Assembly (NCBI RefSeq): GCF_025152745.1
Contig: NZ_CP104040.1
Span: forward strand, 1,674,001-1,738,000
Reading direction: 5' to 3'
From: Rhizobium sp. WSM4643
Lineage (GTDB): Bacteria; Pseudomonadota; Alphaproteobacteria; Rhizobiales; Rhizobiaceae
Length of the DNA: 64,000 bases
Position numbers and translations under genes: made by a program. Position 1 is the stretch's first letter; each line of letters begins with the position of its first letter. Below the pieces are notes generated by a model. It had not been told where the DNA came from. It saw only the letters and a program-made list of their open reading frames with translations, and did not search any database. Shown here piece by piece: positions 62,724-64,000 of this stretch.

Positions 62724-64000
62724 ATGACCCTTGTCGACGTCCGCACGCCTGATCCGAAACGCTTCATCCCCGGCGCCACCGGCGACTGGGAAGTCATCGT
62801 CGGTATGGAAGTCCATGCCCAGGTGCTGTCCAATTCGAAGCTCTTCTCCGGCGCCTCGACGGAATTCGGCAAGCCGCAGAATTCGAACGTCTCGATGGTC
62901 GACGCCGCCATGCCCGGCATGCTGCCCGTGATCAACGAAGAATGCGTCAAGCAGGCGGTGCGCACCGGCCTCGGCCTGAAAGCCCAAATCAACAAGCGCT
63001 CCCTCTTTGATCGCAAGAACTATTTCTATCCCGACCTGCCGCAGGGCTATCAGATCTCGCAGTTCAAGGATCCGATCGTCGGCGAAGGCAAGATCGTCAT
63101 TTCGCTCGGGCCCGACCGCCAGGGTCAGTTCGAGGACATCGAGATCGGCATCGAGCGCCTGCATCTGGAGCAGGATGCCGGCAAGTCGATGCATGACCAG
63201 CACGCGACCATGTCCTATGTCGATCTGAACCGCTCCGGCGTCGCCTTGATGGAGATCGTCTCCAAGCCCGACATGCGCTCGTCCGACGAGGCCAAGGCCT
63301 ATATGACCAAGCTGCGCTCGATCGTGCGTTATCTCGGCACTTGCGACGGCAACATGGACGAGGGCTCGATGCGCGCCGACGTCAACGTCTCCGTCCGCCG
63401 GCCGGGCGAAGATTTTGGCACGCGCTGCGAGATCAAGAACGTTAACTCCATCCGCTTCATCGGCCAGGCGATCGAATATGAAGCCCGCCGCCAGATCGGC
63501 ATTCTGGAGGAGGGCGGCAAGATTGATCAGGAGACCCGCCTTTTCGATCCGAACAAGGGCGAGACGCGCTCGATGCGCTCCAAGGAGGATGCGCACGACT
63601 ATCGTTATTTCCCCGATCCGGATCTGCTGCCGCTCGAATTCGACGACGCCTTCATCAAGGCGCTCGAAGCCGATCTGCCGGAACTGCCTGACGACAAGAA
63701 GGAGCGCTTCGTGCGCGAGCTCGGCCTGTCGATCTACGACGCCTCGGTGCTCGTTTCCGAAAAAGCGATCGCCGACTATTTCGAAGCCGTCGCCGCAGGC
63801 CGTGACGGCAAGACGGCTGCCAACTGGGTGATTAACGATCTGCTCGGCGCGCTGAACCGCACGGGCAAGGACATCGAGCAGACGCCGGTTTCGCCGGCCC
63901 AGCTCGGCGCCATCATCGATCTCATCAAGGCCGAAACCATCTCCGGCAAGATCGCCAAGGATCTCTTCGAGATCGTGCTCAACGAGGGCGGCGATCCCGC
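62724..64000 (+). CDS. gatB: Aspartyl/glutamyl-tRNA amidotransferase subunit B (cut by window end)
   Basis: Starts ATG 62724 and is still open at the last base, so only about 425 of some 500 residues are visible. GatB activates Glu/Asp-tRNA by gamma/beta phosphorylation and transfers ammonia from GatA. Motifs: [24 protein letters not shown] (about 22-45), [57 protein letters not shown] and [13 protein letters not shown]. The tail domain that binds tRNA would lie beyond the window. Completes GatCAB with gatC and gatA upstream. Confidence 0.96.
   Translation, partial: MTLVDVRTPDPKRFIPGATGDWEVIVGMEVHAQVLSNSKLFSGASTEFGKPQNSNVSMVDAAMPGMLPVINEECVKQAVRTGLGLKAQINKRSLFDRKNYFYPDLPQGYQISQFKDPIVGEGKIVISLGPDRQGQFEDIEIGIERLHLEQDAGKSMHDQHATMSYVDLNRSGVALMEIVSKPDMRSSDEAKAYMTKLRSIVRYLGTCDGNMDEGSMRADVNVSVRRPGEDFGTRCEIKNVNSIRFIGQAIEYEARRQIGILEEGGKIDQETRLFDPNKGETRSMRSKEDAHDYRYFPDPDLLPLEFDDAFIKALEADLPELPDDKKERFVRELGLSIYDASVLVSEKAIADYFEAVAAGRDGKTAANWVINDLLGALNRTGKDIEQTPVSPAQLGAIIDLIKAETISGKIAKDLFEIVLNEGGDP

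Overview
The window reads as core chromosome of a fast-growing Rhizobiales bacterium, most likely Rhizobium of the etli/leguminosarum group. This is inferred from GC-rich codon use, an ExoR regulator, a PopZ polar organizer next to valS, TrmFO, the indirect GatCAB tRNA amidation system, and several short intergenic repeat families typical of rhizobia. Replication, translation, secretion and envelope genes dominate. No phage, plasmid, CRISPR or nodulation/nitrogen-fixation genes are visible.

Region 1 (1-11.2 kb) is accessory. It holds a frameshifted catalase C-terminal remnant, several very small stress-type genes (two preceded by GGAAC-N16-NGTT boxes resembling EcfG/RpoE2 general-stress promoters), an unusual membrane-anchored multicopper oxidase fused to a DUF4396 domain, and a 2.6 kb insert between tRNA-Asn and a copy of the tRNA 3' end. 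That insert carries an acyltransferase and a broken gene. Two KTSC-type small proteins and tRNA-Cys follow.

Region 2 (11.3-34.8 kb) is housekeeping: an isoaspartyl methyltransferase-like gene, popZ, valS, a FadL-type porin, exoR, xthA, erpA, a dNTPase and argS. It continues with a 1065-residue SPOR-domain membrane protein, nagZ, scpAB, tatABC, serS, surE and pcm. Most genes from argS to pcm run in one direction with very short or overlapping junctions.

Region 3 (34.9-47.6 kb) contains a LysM/M23 envelope peptidase, a DUF815 ATPase, yajC-secDF with an Mth938-type gene and a squalene/phytoene synthase-like gene, and trmFO. Two DUF1127 micro-genes follow, then a small RNA locus whose three hairpins each expose a CU-rich anti-Shine-Dalgarno loop (alpha-r14/NfeR1 type), a DUF2157/GDYXXLXY membrane pair and tRNA-Leu.

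Region 4 (47.7-64 kb) contains tig, an NTF2-like protein, a B12-binding radical SAM protein, an EEP-family hydrolase, sthA, radC, map, a TetR regulator, two small membrane proteins, ruvX and a UPF0173 hydrolase. It ends with gatC, gatA and gatB (cut by the window end). Between gatA and gatB sit a YjhX-like protein and a divergent GNAT acetyltransferase, which recall the E. coli YjhX/YjhQ toxin-antitoxin pair.
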